DNA of 28,890 nucleotides from Alphaproteobacteria bacterium (GCA_024277955.1 JAJRUE010000062.1:1-28890), one strand, 5' to 3'; shown: positions 1 through 8,980, counted from the first letter of the stretch. The notes: generated from the sequence alone by a model not told the origin. A program made the numbers and translations.

Positions 1-1
1 C

Positions 2-1483
<1,482 letters not shown>

Positions 1484-1487
1484 TCCG

Positions 1488-2747
1488 ATGACCACAGAAG
1501 TCCGCGTGCCCACCCTGGGCGAAAGCGTTACCGAGGCCACCGTCGCCACCTGGTTCAAGAAGCCCGGCGAAGCGGTCGCGGTCGATGAAATGCTGTGCGA
1601 ACTGGAGACCGACAAGGTCACCGTCGAAGTGCCGTCGCCCGTGGCCGGCACGCTGGGCAGCATCGTCGCCGCCGAAGGCGAAACCGTCGGCGTCGACGCC
1701 CTGCTGGCCACGATCGAGGAAGGCGCCGCCGCCACCGCCCCGCAAGCGGCGCCCCAGGCCGCCCCCGCCGCCGAACCGGCTGCCGCCCCCGCCACCGCCG
1801 CCCCCCCGGCCGCCCCGCCAACCCCGGCGGGCAGGGACATCGAACACGCCCCGGCGGCGAAAAAGGCGATGGCCGAAGCCGGGCTGACCCCCGACCAGGT
1901 CCAGGGCACCGGCCGCGACGGCCGGATCATGAAAGAAGACGTGGCCCGCGCCCTGCAAACCCCCGCCGCGCCGCTGCAGCCGACGCCCGGCGACCAGCCT
2001 TCGGCCCCGGCGGACACGCCGCGCCCCCCGGTGGCGGTGGAAGACGCCGCGCGCGAAGAACGGGTCAAGATGACCCGGCTGCGCCAGACCATCGCGCGCC
2101 GCCTGAAAGAGGCGCAGAACACCGCCGCCATGCTGACCACCTATAACGAGGTGGACATGAGCGCGGTGATGGACCTGCGCCGCGAATACAAGGATCTGTT
2201 TTTCCGCAAGCACGGGGTCAAGCTGGGCTTCATGTCGTTTTTCACCAAGGCCTGCGCGCACGCCCTGCAGGAGGTGCCCGAGGTCAACGCCGAAATCGAC
2301 GGCACCGACGTGGTTTACAAGAAATTCGTCCACATGGGCATCGCCGTGGGCACGCCTTCGGGGCTGGTGGTGCCGGTGATCCGCGACGCCGACGCGATGT
2401 CGTTCGCCGAGATCGAAAAGGCGATTGCCGAAAAGGGCCTGCGCGCGCGCGACGGCAAGCTGTCGCTGGCGGAAATGCAGGGCGGCACCTTCACCATTTC
2501 CAACGGCGGCGTCTATGGTTCGCTGATGTCCTCGCCAATCCTGAACCCGCCGCAATCGGGTATCCTGGGCATGCACAAGATCCAGGACCGCCCGATGGCG
2601 ATCAACGGCCAGGTGGTGATCCGCCCGATGATGTATCTTGCGCTGAGCTACGATCACCGTATCGTCGACGGCAAGGGCGCGGTGACGTTCCTGGTGCGGG
2701 TGAAGGAAGCGCTGGAAGACCCGCGCCGGCTGCTGATGGATCTCTGA
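1488..2747 (+). CDS. sucB: Dihydrolipoyllysine succinyltransferase (E2 of 2-oxoglutarate dehydrogenase)
   Basis: E2 core of the 2-oxoglutarate dehydrogenase complex: it transfers succinyl from its lipoyl group to CoA. The 419-residue protein has the normal order. A lipoyl domain spans about 1-78, with the lipoylated lysine in ETDKVTVEV (K43). An Ala/Pro-rich flexible linker covers about 80-115, and a peripheral-subunit-binding domain about 120-157 (APAAKKAMAEAGL, GTGRDGRI). A second Pro/Ala linker precedes the catalytic domain from about 190 to the end. The active-site DHRIVDG motif (H390, D394) is intact. A single lipoyl domain and the position directly after sucA favour the succinyl- over the acetyl-transferase. 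An ORF of similar length on the opposite strand is a shadow. Confidence 0.96.
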   Translation: MTTEVRVPTLGESVTEATVATWFKKPGEAVAVDEMLCELETDKVTVEVPSPVAGTLGSIVAAEGETVGVDALLATIEEGAAATAPQAAPQAAPAAEPAAAPATAAPPAAPPTPAGRDIEHAPAAKKAMAEAGLTPDQVQGTGRDGRIMKEDVARALQTPAAPLQPTPGDQPSAPADTPRPPVAVEDAAREERVKMTRLRQTIARRLKEAQNTAAMLTTYNEVDMSAVMDLRREYKDLFFRKHGVKLGFMSFFTKACAHALQEVPEVNAEIDGTDVVYKKFVHMGIAVGTPSGLVVPVIRDADAMSFAEIEKAIAEKGLRARDGKLSLAEMQGGTFTISNGGVYGSLMSSPILNPPQSGILGMHKIQDRPMAINGQVVIRPMMYLALSYDHRIVDGKGAVTFLVRVKEALEDPRRLLMDL

Positions 2748-2768
2748 CCTTCACGAAAGGACAAGACG

Positions 2769-3158
2769 ATGCTCGATTCGGAACTCTCGATCCTGGCGAT
2801 CTACGGGCTGTTTGTCGCCTTCACGATCTTTTTGCAGGTCAGCGGCGCAACCAACCAGCTGGGGGTCGGCTACATCCTGTCGGCGCGCGACGAACAACGC
2901 ACGGTTTCGGGCATCGTCGCGCGGCTGGACCGGGCGCAGACCAACTCGATCACCGCGCTGGCGCTGGTCGCCCCGCCGATCCTGATCCTGGGGATCAAGG
3001 ACAATTTCTCGACCGCCTCGCTGGAGGCCGCGCAGGTCTTCCTGATCGCCCGGCTGATCTACCTGCCGGCCTATGGATTTGGCGTGACCGGGCTGCGTAC
3101 GCTGGCTTGGCTTGGCGGTTTCGTGGCGACCATCACCCTGTATTTCCTGGCCCTTTGA
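2769..3158 (+). CDS. Small MAPEG-family-like integral membrane protein
   Basis: A 129-residue protein with about four hydrophobic helices (roughly 5-25, 55-78, 84-105 and 110-128). The segment RLDRAQTNSITALALVAPP followed by AQVFLIARLIYLPAY and a terminal GLRT resembles the MAPEG superfamily (microsomal glutathione S-transferase/eicosanoid-metabolism membrane proteins). In that family the R-x-x-R-A-x-x-N motif and the later A-R-x-x-Y pair are characteristic. The gene sits between sucB and lpdA, 21 bp after sucB, with an AAAGGA ribosome binding site, so it is probably co-transcribed with the dehydrogenase genes. Substrate and role are unknown; a direct part in the dehydrogenase complex is not implied. 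Family assignment is by motif reading only. Confidence 0.8.
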   Translation: MLDSELSILAIYGLFVAFTIFLQVSGATNQLGVGYILSARDEQRTVSGIVARLDRAQTNSITALALVAPPILILGIKDNFSTASLEAAQVFLIARLIYLPAYGFGVTGLRTLAWLGGFVATITLYFLAL

Positions 3159-3257
3159 CCCCCCGGCACATTCCCGAAAGCCCCGGCGCCGGGCGATCTG
3201 GGGCGCGAACACGACGACCGAAAACACGACCCAACATACGACGAAAGGTGGCCTTGA

Positions 3258-4646
3258 ATGGCAAACTATGACGTGATCATCATCGGCGCCGGCCCCGGCG
3301 GCTATGTCTGCGCCATCCGCTGCGCCCAGCTGGGGCTGAAAACCGCGGTGGTCGAGGGGCGCGAAACGCTTGGCGGCACCTGCCTGAACGTCGGCTGCAT
3401 CCCGTCGAAAGCGCTGCTGCACGCCACCCACAGCCTGCACGAGGCGGAACACAACTTTGCCAAGATGGGGCTCAAGGGCAAATCCCCCTCGGTCGACTGG
3501 GCGCAGATGCAGGCCTACAAGGACGATGTCGTCGCCCAGAACACCAAGGGTATCGAGTTTCTGTTCAAGAAGAACAAGATCGACTGGCTCAAGGGCTGGG
3601 GCTCGATCCCGGCGCCGGGCCAGGTCAGGGTCGGCGACGAGGTGCACGAAGCCAGGAACATCGTGATCGCGACCGGGTCTCAGAGCGCGTCGATCCCCGG
3701 GGTGGAGATCGACGAAAACCGGGTGATCTCGTCCACCGGCGCGCTGTCGCTGGCCAAGCCGCCGAAAAAGCTGGTGGTGATCGGCGCCGGCGTGATCGGG
3801 CTGGAAATGGGTTCGGTCTATGCCCGGCTCGGGGCACAGGTGACGGTTGTGGAATACCTCGACGCGATCACCCCCGGCATGGACAAGGACGTGCAGAAAA
3901 CCTTGCAGAGAATTCTGAAAAAACAGGGACTTGAGTTCATTCTTGGCGCCGCTGTCCAGGGCGTCACAACCACCAAGACCAAGGCCAAGGTCACCTACCA
4001 GCTGACAAAGGACGGCACGCAAGCGGTGCTGGACGCCGATCTGGTGCTGGTCGCCACCGGGCGCAAACCGTTCACCGACGGGCTGGGGCTGGATGCGCTG
4101 GGCGTGAAGCTGACAGACCGCGGCCAGGTCGCCACCGACGCCCACTGGGCCACCAACATCGCTGGCATCTACGCGATCGGCGACGCGATCGAAGGCCCGA
4201 TGCTGGCCCACAAGGCTGAAGACGAAGGCATGGCCCTGGCCGAGGTTCTGGCCGGCAAGGCGGGCCACGTGAACTATGCGGTGATCCCCGGCGTGATCTA
4301 CACCACGCCCGAGGTCGCCAGCGTCGGCGAAACCGAACAGACCCTCAAGGACGCCGGGCGCGCCTACAAGGTGGGCAAGTTTTCCTACATGGGCAACGCG
4401 CGCGCCAAGGCGGTGTTCCAGGGCGAAGGCTTCGTCAAGATCCTCGCCGACAAGGACACCGACCGCATCCTGGGCGCCCATATCATCGGCCCGGCGGCGG
4501 GCGAGTTGATCCACGAAATCTGCGTCGCGATGGAATTCGGCGCTTCCGCCGAAGATCTCGCGCTGACCTGTCACGCCCACCCGACCTGGTCCGAAGCGGT
4601 GCGCGAAGCCGCGCTGGCCTGCGGCGACGGCGCCATCCACGCCTGA
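3258..4646 (+). CDS. lpdA: Dihydrolipoyl dehydrogenase (E3)
   Basis: FAD enzyme that reoxidises dihydrolipoyl groups of SucB (and probably other 2-oxoacid dehydrogenases) and reduces NAD+. The 462-residue length is normal for the family. Features in order: N-terminal FAD Rossmann motif GAGPGG (10-15); redox disulfide in GGTCLNVGCIPSK (C42, C47); NAD-binding motif GAGVIG (176-181); second FAD motif ending in YAIGDAIEGPMLAHKAEDEG; and the C-terminal catalytic dyad in HAHPTWSE (H441, E446). The start is supported by a GAAAGGTGG ribosome binding site. It follows the MAPEG-like gene after a 99-bp gap that holds only a 12-bp palindrome (3182-3193). Two hairpins follow the gene. Confidence 0.96.
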   Translation: MANYDVIIIGAGPGGYVCAIRCAQLGLKTAVVEGRETLGGTCLNVGCIPSKALLHATHSLHEAEHNFAKMGLKGKSPSVDWAQMQAYKDDVVAQNTKGIEFLFKKNKIDWLKGWGSIPAPGQVRVGDEVHEARNIVIATGSQSASIPGVEIDENRVISSTGALSLAKPPKKLVVIGAGVIGLEMGSVYARLGAQVTVVEYLDAITPGMDKDVQKTLQRILKKQGLEFILGAAVQGVTTTKTKAKVTYQLTKDGTQAVLDADLVLVATGRKPFTDGLGLDALGVKLTDRGQVATDAHWATNIAGIYAIGDAIEGPMLAHKAEDEGMALAEVLAGKAGHVNYAVIPGVIYTTPEVASVGETEQTLKDAGRAYKVGKFSYMGNARAKAVFQGEGFVKILADKDTDRILGAHIIGPAAGELIHEICVAMEFGASAEDLALTCHAHPTWSEAVREAALACGDGAIHA

Positions 4647-4683
4647 CCACGCCGGCAGAGGCGCCAGGCCCGCCGCCACGCCC

Positions 4684-4703
4684 CCGGTCCCGTCAGGGAC
4701 CGG
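4684..4703. terminator. Hairpin between convergent lpdA and irr
   Basis: A perfect 8-bp stem (CCGGTCCC / GGGACCGG) with a 4-base loop, followed on the + strand by an A-rich tract (CAAACAAAATAATG). It lies 38 bp after the lpdA stop. It has no clear T-run on the + strand, but seen from the - strand the tract becomes T-rich just before the hairpin. Probably part of a two-hairpin, bidirectional terminator. Confidence 0.55.
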
Positions 4704-4717
4704 TCAAACAAAATAAT

Positions 4718-4736
4718 GCAGCCCCCAGGGGGCTGC
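4718..4736. terminator. Second hairpin between lpdA and irr, likely irr terminator
   Basis: A perfect 9+1+9 inverted repeat (GCAGCCCCC, one base, GGGGGCTGC). Read on the - strand it is followed by CATTATTTTGTTTGA, a T-rich tail. This makes it a good intrinsic terminator for irr, whose stop is 42 bp away. It may also stop read-through from lpdA. Confidence 0.65.
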
Positions 4737-4777
4737 GCCGCTTGGTAACGCCTTGGAAATGTCCGGATCGCCCGGTG

Positions 4778-5203
4778 TCAGCGCTTGGGTCGCAGGCGTA
4801 TGACCACATCCACCTTGGACACCTCCGCGCCTTCGGGCGGCTCGGGAAGCGATGCGATCTCCAGGCCTTCAGAGGGGGCGTCGGTCAGCTCGCCGCTGTC
4901 CTCGCGGTAGAAATGCGGGTGATCGTCCAGCCGGGTGTCGAAGTAGCTGCGCGCGCCGTTGATGGTGATCTCGCGCAGCAGCCCGGCCGCCGAAAACGCC
5001 CGCAAGGTGTTGTAGACCGTCGCCAGCGATACCTTGTCGCCGGCGGCGCGCGCCGCTTCGAACAGGCTTTCGGCGGTGACATGGCGATGCTGGCCGTCGC
5101 CCACAAGCAGCGAGGCAAGCGTCAGCCTCTGGCGCGTCGGGCGCAACCCGCCCGCCGCCAGCCACTGGCTGCCCCGTTCAATTCCCTTGTCGCTGGTCCA
5201 CAT
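4778..5203 (-). CDS. irr: Irr-type Fur-family transcriptional regulator
   Basis: DNA-binding regulator of the Fur superfamily, closest to the alphaproteobacterial heme-responsive Irr, which controls heme and iron genes. The 141-residue protein has the winged-helix segment LRPTRQRLTLASLL ... HVTAESLFEAA ... VSLATVYNTLRAFSAAGLL. A dimerisation/ligand domain follows with SYFDTRLDDHPHFYRED and ends in KVDVVIRLRPK. These stretches match Irr rather than Fur, Zur or PerR. The N-terminal heme-regulatory Cys-Pro motif known from Bradyrhizobium Irr is absent, and the HHH motif of that protein is HPH here (95-97). The start at 5203 is preferred over the longer frame to 5266, because the likely promoter (5245-5274) lies inside that extension. 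Divergent from fabA. Confidence 0.9.
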   Translation of the reverse strand: MWTSDKGIERGSQWLAAGGLRPTRQRLTLASLLVGDGQHRHVTAESLFEAARAAGDKVSLATVYNTLRAFSAAGLLREITINGARSYFDTRLDDHPHFYREDSGELTDAPSEGLEIASLPEPPEGAEVSKVDVVIRLRPKR

Positions 5204-5244
5204 GGCTATTCTCGCGCTGGCCGCCAACCGGTGACGGCAAGCCA

Positions 5245-5274
5245 TATATAAGGCGATGCGCCCCATTGTAGCAA
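5245..5274 (-). promoter_or_regulatory. Candidate sigma-70-type promoter of irr
   Basis: On the - strand TTGCTA (5274-5269), an 18-bp spacer and TATATA (5250-5245) form a good -35/-10 pair. The expected transcript start is near 5238, about 35 bases before the irr ATG at 5203. The -35 element overlaps the palindrome GCAATTGC (5271-5278). Confidence 0.55.
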
Positions 5275-5291
5275 TTGCAAATCACATGCAA
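5275..5291. promoter_or_regulatory. Operator-like dyad in the irr/fabA intergenic region
   Basis: TTGCA, seven bases, TGCAA is a perfect interrupted dyad. It overlaps the GCAATTGC palindrome and abuts the irr -35 element. It lies 101 bp before the fabA ATG, so one bound protein could affect both genes. The binding factor is unknown; it does not resemble the TTAGAA-N3-TTCTAA-type Irr box. Confidence 0.4.
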
Positions 5292-5391
5292 CTGCCGCGC
5301 GCCATTCTGCCGGCAAACTATTGCCACCGCCAAAGCCGCAATGGTAGACCGAACCGGAACCACGAACAGACCCAAAGGGGGGCGCCGCCAG

Positions 5392-5901
5392 ATGGCAGAA
5401 TTTCCGAGCAGTTTTGACAAGGAAGGGCTGTTGAAATGCGCCCGCGGCGAACTTTTCGGCCCCGGCAACGCGCAATTGCCGCTGCCGCCGATGCTGATGA
5501 TGGACCGGATCACCGAAATCAGCGGCGATGGCGGGGCGCATGGCAAGGGTCATGTGGTCGCCGAATTCGACATCACCCCGGACCTCTGGTTCTTCGAATG
5601 CCACTTTCCCGGCAACCCGATCATGCCCGGCTGCCTCGGCCTTGACGGGCTGTGGCAGCTGACCGGCTTCAACCTGGGCTGGCGCGGCTGGCAGGGGCGC
5701 GGCTACGCCCTTGGCGTGGGCGAGGTCAAGCTGACCGGCATGGTGCGTCCCGACCGCAGCATGATCACTTACTACGTTGATTTCACGAAAGCAATCCAGA
5801 CCCGCCGGTTGACCATGGGGGTCGCCGACGGCCGGGTCGAGGCGGACGGGGAAACCATCTATCTGGTCAAGGACATGAAGGTCGCTCTTTCCGAGAGCTG
5901 A
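5392..5901 (+). CDS. fabA: 3-hydroxydecanoyl-ACP dehydratase/isomerase
   Basis: Bifunctional enzyme that dehydrates 3-hydroxydecanoyl-ACP and isomerises the trans-2 product to cis-3-decenoyl-ACP, the branch point to unsaturated fatty acids. The 169-residue protein has the normal FabA length. The active-site block WFFECHFPGNPIMPGCLGLD carries the catalytic H71 and D85, equivalent to E. coli H70 and D84. The open frame reaches back to 5275, but the ATG at 5392 gives the family N-terminus and has an AAAGGGGGG ribosome binding site upstream. First gene of fabA-fabB-fabI; fabB begins 19 bp after its stop. Divergent from irr, a common alphaproteobacterial arrangement. Confidence 0.96.
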   Translation: MAEFPSSFDKEGLLKCARGELFGPGNAQLPLPPMLMMDRITEISGDGGAHGKGHVVAEFDITPDLWFFECHFPGNPIMPGCLGLDGLWQLTGFNLGWRGWQGRGYALGVGEVKLTGMVRPDRSMITYYVDFTKAIQTRRLTMGVADGRVEADGETIYLVKDMKVALSES

Positions 5902-5920
5902 AACAAACAGGAGTGCGCCG

Positions 5921-7141
5921 ATGCGCCGAGTCGTCATCACCGGAATGGGGATCATATCCCCGATCGGAAACAGTCTGGAAGAGGTCACCGAAAGCCTGAA
6001 GGCGGGGCGTTCGGGCATCCGGTTCGAACCGGAATATGCCGAACACGGCTTTCGCAGCCAGATCGCCGGCGTGCCGCAGATCGACCTGGTCGAGGCCATC
6101 GACAAGCGCCAGCTGCGCTTCATGGGGCCGACCGCGGCCTATGCCTATCTGGCGATGCAGCAGGCGATCGAAGACAGCGGCCTGGAGCCGGGCGAGGTGT
6201 CCAACGAACGCACCGGGCTGATCGCCGGTTCCGGCGGCCCGTCCACCAGCAATTTCTTCACCGCCCACAATATCGTGATCGAAAAGGGCGCGCCCAAACG
6301 CATGGGCCCCTTCATGGTCACCCGCTGCATGAGCAGCACGGTCAGCGCCTGCCTGGCGACGCCCTTCAAGATCAAGGGGATCAACTATTCCATCACCTCG
6401 GCCTGCTCGACCAGCGCGCATTGCATCGGCAACGGGGTCGAACAGATCCAGTTCGGCAAGCAGGACATCGTGTTTGCCGGCGGCGGCGAAGAGGTGCACT
6501 GGACGCTGTCCTGCCTGTTCGACGCCATGGGCGCCATGAGCAGCAAGTATAACGACGCGCCCGAAACCGCCGCGCGCGCCTTCGACGCAACCCGCGACGG
6601 GTTCGTGATCGGCGGCGGGGGCGGCATGGTGGTGCTGGAAGAACTGGAACACGCCAAGGCGCGCGGCGCGAAAATCTATGCCGAGGTCACCGGCTACGGC
6701 GCCACATCCGACGGGCACGACATGGTCGCGCCCTCGGGCGAAGGCGGGATGCGCTCGATGAAGCTGGCGCTTTCGACGCTGGGCGAGCGCAAGGTGGACT
6801 ATATCAACGCCCACGGCACCTCGACCCCGGCGGGCGACGTGGTGGAAGTCAAGGCGGTGCGCGAGGCGCTGGGAGAAGACCACGCGCCTATCTCCTCCAC
6901 CAAGTCGATGACCGGCCACGCGCTGGGGGCCGCCGGCGTGAACGAGGCGATCTATTCGCTGCTGATGATGGAACACGGCTTTATCGCGCCGTCGATCAAT
7001 ATCACCGAACTGGACCCCGAAATCCGCCCCGAAGAAATCGCCACCGAAATGGTGGAAACCGAACTGGACACGGTGCTGTCCAACTCTTTCGGCTTTGGCG
7101 GCACCAACGCCACGCTGATCATGTCCAAGTATCACGGGTAG
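5921..7141 (+). CDS. fabB: 3-oxoacyl-ACP synthase I
   Basis: Elongating beta-ketoacyl-ACP synthase that takes the cis-3-decenoyl-ACP made by FabA and extends it, committing it to unsaturated fatty acid synthesis. The 406-residue protein has the Cys-His-His triad: C162 in ITSACSTSAH, H298 in NAHGTSTPAGD and H333 in SMTGHALGAAG, matching the E. coli FabB positions closely. The glycine-rich C-terminus SNSFGFGGTNATL is present. An AGGAG ribosome binding site precedes the ATG. The position after fabA separates it from FabF. The antisense frames across the gene are shadows. Confidence 0.96.
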   Translation: MRRVVITGMGIISPIGNSLEEVTESLKAGRSGIRFEPEYAEHGFRSQIAGVPQIDLVEAIDKRQLRFMGPTAAYAYLAMQQAIEDSGLEPGEVSNERTGLIAGSGGPSTSNFFTAHNIVIEKGAPKRMGPFMVTRCMSSTVSACLATPFKIKGINYSITSACSTSAHCIGNGVEQIQFGKQDIVFAGGGEEVHWTLSCLFDAMGAMSSKYNDAPETAARAFDATRDGFVIGGGGGMVVLEELEHAKARGAKIYAEVTGYGATSDGHDMVAPSGEGGMRSMKLALSTLGERKVDYINAHGTSTPAGDVVEVKAVREALGEDHAPISSTKSMTGHALGAAGVNEAIYSLLMMEHGFIAPSINITELDPEIRPEEIATEMVETELDTVLSNSFGFGGTNATLIMSKYHG

Positions 7142-7148
7142 CGCGCGC

Positions 7149-7937
7149 ATGGCCGATCTTCTGAAGGGCAGGCGCGGGCTGGTGATGGGGGTGGCCAACA
7201 ACCGCTCGATCGCCTGGGGCATTGCCAGCGTGATGGCCGCCGAGGGGGCCGAACTGGCCTTTACCTACCAGGGCGAAGCCTTTGGCAAACGGGTGATCCC
7301 GCTGGCCGAAAGCGTCGGCTCCGACATCACGCTGGATGTGGACGTGACCGACGAAGCGTCGCTGGACGCGGGTTTTGCCGCGCTCACCGCACGCTGGGAC
7401 CGGCTGGATTTCCTGGTCCACGCCATCGCCTATTCCGACAAGAACGAACTGACCGGGCGGTTTATCGACACCAGCCGCGAAAACTTCCGCAACTCGCTGG
7501 ATATTTCCTGCTTTTCGCTGATCGACGTGGCCCGCCGCGCCGCGCCGATGATGACCGACGGCGGCACCATCCTGACGCTGACCTTCGATGGCTCGACCTC
7601 GGTCATGCCCAATTACAACGTGATGGGGGTGGCCAAGGCGGCGCTCGAATCGGCGGTGCGCTATCTGGCCAACGACCTGGGGCCGGACGGTATCCGGGTG
7701 AACGCGATTGCGCCGGGGCCGATGAAAACGCTCGCCGGATCGGCCATCGGCGGCGCCCGCAAGACCTTTCGTCACGCCGAAGCCAACGCCCCGCTGCGCG
7801 CCAACGCGACCCTGGAAACCATTGGCGGAACAGCAGCTTGGCTGGCGTCGCCCTATGGCGCGAGCACCTCGGGCGAGATCATCCACGTGGACGGCGGCTA
7901 TCACATCATGGGCATGCCCGCGCCGGAAAACCTGTGA
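7149..7937 (+). CDS. fabI: Enoyl-ACP reductase, FabI type
   Basis: NADH-dependent reductase for the last step of each fatty acid elongation cycle, in the short-chain dehydrogenase fold. The 262-residue protein has the FabI-type cofactor motif GVANNRSIAWG and the catalytic Tyr-Lys pair Y156 and K163 in NYNVMGVAKAAL. The family C-terminus GEIIHVDGGYHIMGM is also present. Two positions differ from E. coli FabI: the first active-site tyrosine (E. coli Y146) is F146, and the residue aligned with E. coli G93, a site of triclosan-resistance changes, is A94. The gene starts 7 bp after the fabB stop with a poor ribosome binding site, so it is likely translationally coupled. No clear terminator follows. 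Confidence 0.93.
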   Translation: MADLLKGRRGLVMGVANNRSIAWGIASVMAAEGAELAFTYQGEAFGKRVIPLAESVGSDITLDVDVTDEASLDAGFAALTARWDRLDFLVHAIAYSDKNELTGRFIDTSRENFRNSLDISCFSLIDVARRAAPMMTDGGTILTLTFDGSTSVMPNYNVMGVAKAALESAVRYLANDLGPDGIRVNAIAPGPMKTLAGSAIGGARKTFRHAEANAPLRANATLETIGGTAAWLASPYGASTSGEIIHVDGGYHIMGMPAPENL

Positions 7938-7983
7938 CCGGGATCTGACCCGAAGCTGCGCGGAAACAGTTTGTCCACCGGGT

Positions 7984-8014
7984 TTTCCTAGGAAATTCAT
8001 CAAATTTGCGCAAA
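7984..8014. promoter_or_regulatory. Two short perfect palindromes upstream of the 8057 gene
   Basis: TTTCCTAGGAAA (7984-7995, 12 bp) and TTTGCGCAAA (8005-8014, 10 bp) are both perfect palindromes, with centres 20 bp apart, about two helical turns. They are in the only AT-richer part of the 119-bp gap after fabI. They could be operator sites or chance; no -10/-35 pair is convincing. Confidence 0.3.
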
Positions 8015-8056
8015 AATGGCGCGGTAAGGCTGCCGGTTCGGCGGCTCAGTTAACCA

Positions 8057-8851
8057 GTGTCAGGTAAACCAGTGATTACGCTTCTCGCCGCCACCCTTGT
8101 CTGTCTCATCGCGATCCTCGCGCTCAGGCCTGCACCTTCGGGCGCGGGCACGTTGTCGTTCAGCGGGTTGAACGGCATCAGCGTGATCGCGATCTTCATC
8201 CTGTTCGTCGCCGTTTCCGCCCTGCTGGGGATGCCCTTTGCGCTGCCGGTGATCACCAGCCTGCTGCTGCTCGAACTGGGCCAGGTGCTGGCCTACCGCA
8301 TGCTTGGGCACCGGGTGGCCCGGTTCCGGCTGGTGCCACTGCTCAGCCGCGAAAAGATTTCCGACCAGCCGCTGAAAACCGACGGAGACCGCTTTCTCGT
8401 CGCGATCATGGGCCCGGCGCTGAACCTGGCCTCGATGTCGCTGGCGCTTGGCCTGTCCACCGCCACCGCCACCGCGATGCCCGGGCTTTCGCGCGACCTG
8501 TGGCTGTTCGCCGTCACCACCGGGGCGGTGAACTTCATCGCGCTGATGCCGTTCCGGCCGTTCTTCGGGGCGGTGCTGGCGCGCACCTCGGTCGCAAGCT
8601 ACTGGCCGGCGCTGGCCCCGGCGATGACCGTTTTCATGTCCACCGCGATGGCCACCGCCAGCCTGCGCACCGGCTCGGTGGTGCTGATGGCCGGCGCGGT
8701 TTTCGGCGCCCGGTCGCTGTTCCTGCGCAACCCCGCCGGGCAGGTGCCAATGAAACCCGACCACGGGTTGATCGCGCTGTCGGCCTATGTCTTTACCATG
8801 GCCGCCCATTTCGCCGCCGGCTGGATGCTGTTTTCGGCCTATTTCCACTAG
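8057..8851 (+). CDS. Multipass membrane protein, degenerate site-2-protease (M50)-like
   Basis: A 264-residue, strongly hydrophobic protein with about six to seven membrane segments. LLELGQVLAYRMLGHRVARF (71-90) has the spacing of the M50 zinc site, HELGHxxAARxxGHR, but both zinc histidines are replaced (LELGQ). MGPALNLASM (118-127) matches the AGPxxNLxxA helix of the family. NFIALMPFRPFFG (159-171) takes the place of NLLPxxPLDGG, with the ligand Asp lost. A pseudo-protease or scaffold is the best reading; this is inference from motifs. The start is uncertain: GTG 8057 gives the longest frame, while GTG 8072 has a slightly better upstream AGG. It stands alone, between fabI and a GC-rich repeat. 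Confidence 0.7.
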   Translation: MSGKPVITLLAATLVCLIAILALRPAPSGAGTLSFSGLNGISVIAIFILFVAVSALLGMPFALPVITSLLLLELGQVLAYRMLGHRVARFRLVPLLSREKISDQPLKTDGDRFLVAIMGPALNLASMSLALGLSTATATAMPGLSRDLWLFAVTTGAVNFIALMPFRPFFGAVLARTSVASYWPALAPAMTVFMSTAMATASLRTGSVVLMAGAVFGARSLFLRNPAGQVPMKPDHGLIALSAYVFTMAAHFAAGWMLFSAYFH

Positions 8852-8923
8852 CGCCTGTCGCAACTGATCGGATTCGCCTCTTCTCCAGACGGAGGGCAGG
8901 CGGCCGCCCGGGTGGGCGCGAAT

Positions 8924-8980
8924 GCGCCCGCCTTGGGGCGGGCGGGCGCATGCCCGGGCCGCTGCGCGACCCGGGCGCAG
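8924..8980 (+). repeat. GC-rich palindromic repeat, copy 1
   Basis: The sequence begins GCGCCCGCCTTGGGG and folds into a 10-bp stem (8923-8932 with 8941-8950). It continues to a CGACCCGGG block. A related sequence lies in the opposite orientation at 15202-15254. It occupies the middle of the 248-bp gap between the M50-like gene and the haloacid dehalogenase. The rest of the gap shows no gene. Confidence 0.5.

Noticed and set aside
2751..4679. 642-residue open frame on the - strand opposite lpdA
   Set aside because: It covers lpdA and the MAPEG-like gene exactly, has shadow-type composition and no recognisable domain; both + strand genes have clear family motifs.
7149..7937. FabI as a general short-chain dehydrogenase
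   Set aside because: The GVANNRSIAWG cofactor loop, the Y-x6-K spacing and the operon with fabA and fabB are specific to enoyl-ACP reductase.
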